Part shown: positions 62,383 to 64,000 of the stretch, in pieces
Position numbering within the stretch: position 1 is the stretch's first letter
Layout: each line of letters begins with the position of its first letter
Position numbers and translations under genes: made by a program
Notes under the pieces: model-generated
Databases searched by the model: none
What the model saw: only the letters and a program-made list of their open reading frames with translations
What the model was told of the DNA's origin: nothing
Source: Ascidia mentula
Lineage: Eukaryota; Chordata; Ascidiacea; Phlebobranchia; Ascidiidae
Direction: 5' to 3'
DNA length: 64,000 nt
NCBI GenBank assembly: GCA_947561715.1
Contig: OX387197.1
Location: forward strand, 7,871,001-7,935,000

Positions 62383-63903
62383 ATGATGGCAAACCAACAT
62401 GAGAAACGGAATTTAAAGTTTAAGTTTGCACAGTTTGTGATTAGTTCTAGTATCAGTTTAGGTGCCTACAACTCGCTGGTTATACTGCAATCCAGTATCA
62501 ATATTGTCGACGGTTTGGGTAAGACTTAGAAGTGAGAAAAGTAGATTTTTTTAGTTATTTTTACTGTCTTGTAAACCAATGTTGTAAACCAACGTAATTG
62601 TTTTTGGCACGTAATGATAAAACATCTTTTTCATCACAGGTGTGGCTTCAGCCACAACAATATATGTTACAACAGTTGTATTCAGCATCTTTTTTGCGCC
62701 TGTTGTCCTCAAATTCTTGACAGTCAAATGGTCTCTAGCTGTTGCACTCGGGCTATATTTTCTGTACATTTGCGCAAACTATTTTGCAAGTAAGTCAAAC
62801 TGAAGTCTGAAAAACAGCAAAAAATTTCAGATATGGCATCATAAACTAGACTAAATTACATTTGAATAAAATTTTCCGAAACTACGAACAGAACGTATGT
62901 CTAAACAAGTTGGCTTGCATCATCAAAACTTTCTTTTATTTTTCTGCTTGTGCACAGATATTTATATGCTCGTTGCCTTTGGAGTGCTAGTTGGCGTAGC
63001 TGAGGCACTGGCTTGGCCATCTTTCATGGTTTATTGCGTGAATTTCGGACGCAAGTTCTCCAGGCTTACGCAGAAGTCACTTGATTATTACAACGGACGG
63101 TTTATGGGTTACTTTTTCTTCAGCGTGCGTGCATTCGCGGTACGGTTTGGATATGTTATGATGCTTATTTGCCAGGTGTAGGTTCTCTTATTAACACCCG
63201 AATGATTATAGGACTAGTTATTGCATAATACTGAATGGTACAATTGATTGATTTACGCCAGAAATTCTTTTTTCCTAAATCATTTCTTTTTCAACTAATG
63301 TTTTAACACTGTTTTTGGTGAGTCACTGTTCCGACCCATTAGATCACATTGACCCTGTCTGCAGGTCACTAAAAACATTATTGGCTTCATTGCCTAGAAC
63401 TGACATGTTGAAACACTTTATTGTGCATTTTGCAGGTTTTAAGTTACCTTGCCATTTACTGCATTTTCTACGCCGGACGATCGAACGATATATCAGATTC
63501 AAACAATACTTTATACGGCGGTCCCACATTCCTTCAAAACTTCTCTTTTTGTGGCCCAAACGACTGTCAGGACCCGAACGTCACCCAGCGCAATCTGGTG
63601 CGATACGTCCCATCACAAACCACGGTGTATATCATGTTGGGCGCGTCTGGAGCTATGATATTGATAGCTCTAATTGTTCAAGTATTTTTTGTCGAAAAGT
63701 CATGTCTTGAAGAGCTGGGCAAGGCAGTGAGCGATGTCGACCACGAGGTTTTACCGAGTGTTGAAATCGTCCTTTCTTCAACCGTTTCGTTGGACAAAAA
63801 AAGTAAACCTATTCCTGTTCAGCCCCATGTCTTACGGTCGATTCCAATTGCCGAGAGTTTTAACAATCAGCCACCAAGGTTTAAGAAACAAACCAAAAGA
63901 GAT
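62383..63903 (+). CDS. UNC93-like multi-pass membrane protein, copy E (partial at window end)
   Basis: Exons 1-4 are complete (62383-62518, 62640-62789, 62958-63139, 63436-63903) with standard lengths and splice sites, including a normal GTAAG donor after exon 1; exons 5-8 lie beyond the window. It encodes MMANQHEKRNLKFKF, SSINIVDGLG, the MLVAFGVLVGVAEALAWPSF helix and NFSFCGPNDCQDPNVTQRN. It is closest to copy C, and shows what C looked like before the donor mutation and the 23.7-kb insertion. No defect is seen in the visible half. Confidence 0.75.
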
Positions 63904-64000
63904 GTAAATATATTCCTTCATCTTGTTAAATTATGGATTTTATCACTGTTGGTTGTTCATGTTATTACAATGATTTAAATTGGTTGACCAACATAATTAC

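Overview
The window is eukaryotic, about two thirds A+T, with short introns (mostly 70-500 bases, GT-AG) and closely spaced genes. The gene families (TAPP-type tandem PH protein, VIP36/VIPL lectin, UNC93-like transporters) are animal, and the compact layout fits an ascidian tunicate such as Ciona. That assignment is inference; no species-specific marker was recognised.

Left part, 1-14227, ordinary single-copy genes: the 3' half of a TAPP1/2-like PH-domain adaptor (+, 293-3598), a possible small minus-strand gene (4514-5079), a complete 18-exon gene (+, 5581-10526) joining a J-like domain, TPRs, a UBA-like helix region, an RRM-like domain and a CCCH zinc finger (587 aa), and a complete VIP36/VIPL-type L-type lectin (+, 11752-14227, 332 aa). 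I assembled each model exon by exon; reading phase is continuous across every junction.

Right part, 16662-64000, a tandem family of UNC93-like multi-pass membrane proteins, all sharing eight exons of nearly constant size. Copy A is on the minus strand and frameshifted. B and D are intact (523 aa). C is broken by a mutated splice donor and by a 23.7-kb insertion in its third exon. E runs off the window end. B+C and D+E are two copies of one duplicated block, with matching spacers that also carry decayed first-exon relics in both orientations, a foldback MITE and a retroelement primer-binding site. A solo LTR occurs only in the B-C spacer, with a clean empty site in the D-E spacer.

The insertion inside copy C (28472-52128) is the most unusual part. 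It holds about 21 monomers of a 423-bp satellite with trimeric higher-order structure; three 1748-bp units made of a diverged satellite dimer carrying an 863-bp hAT MITE (empty sites on both sides of the array); a spliced gene for a Crypton-like tyrosine recombinase with two N-terminal zinc fingers, eight tandem near-identical 42-nt exons and a C-terminal Tudor/agenet-like region (695 aa if all exons are joined); a 60-bp satellite; and a roughly 180/359-bp repeat field. Its two ends are imperfect inverted repeats, so it may be one large mobile element, or a nest of several.
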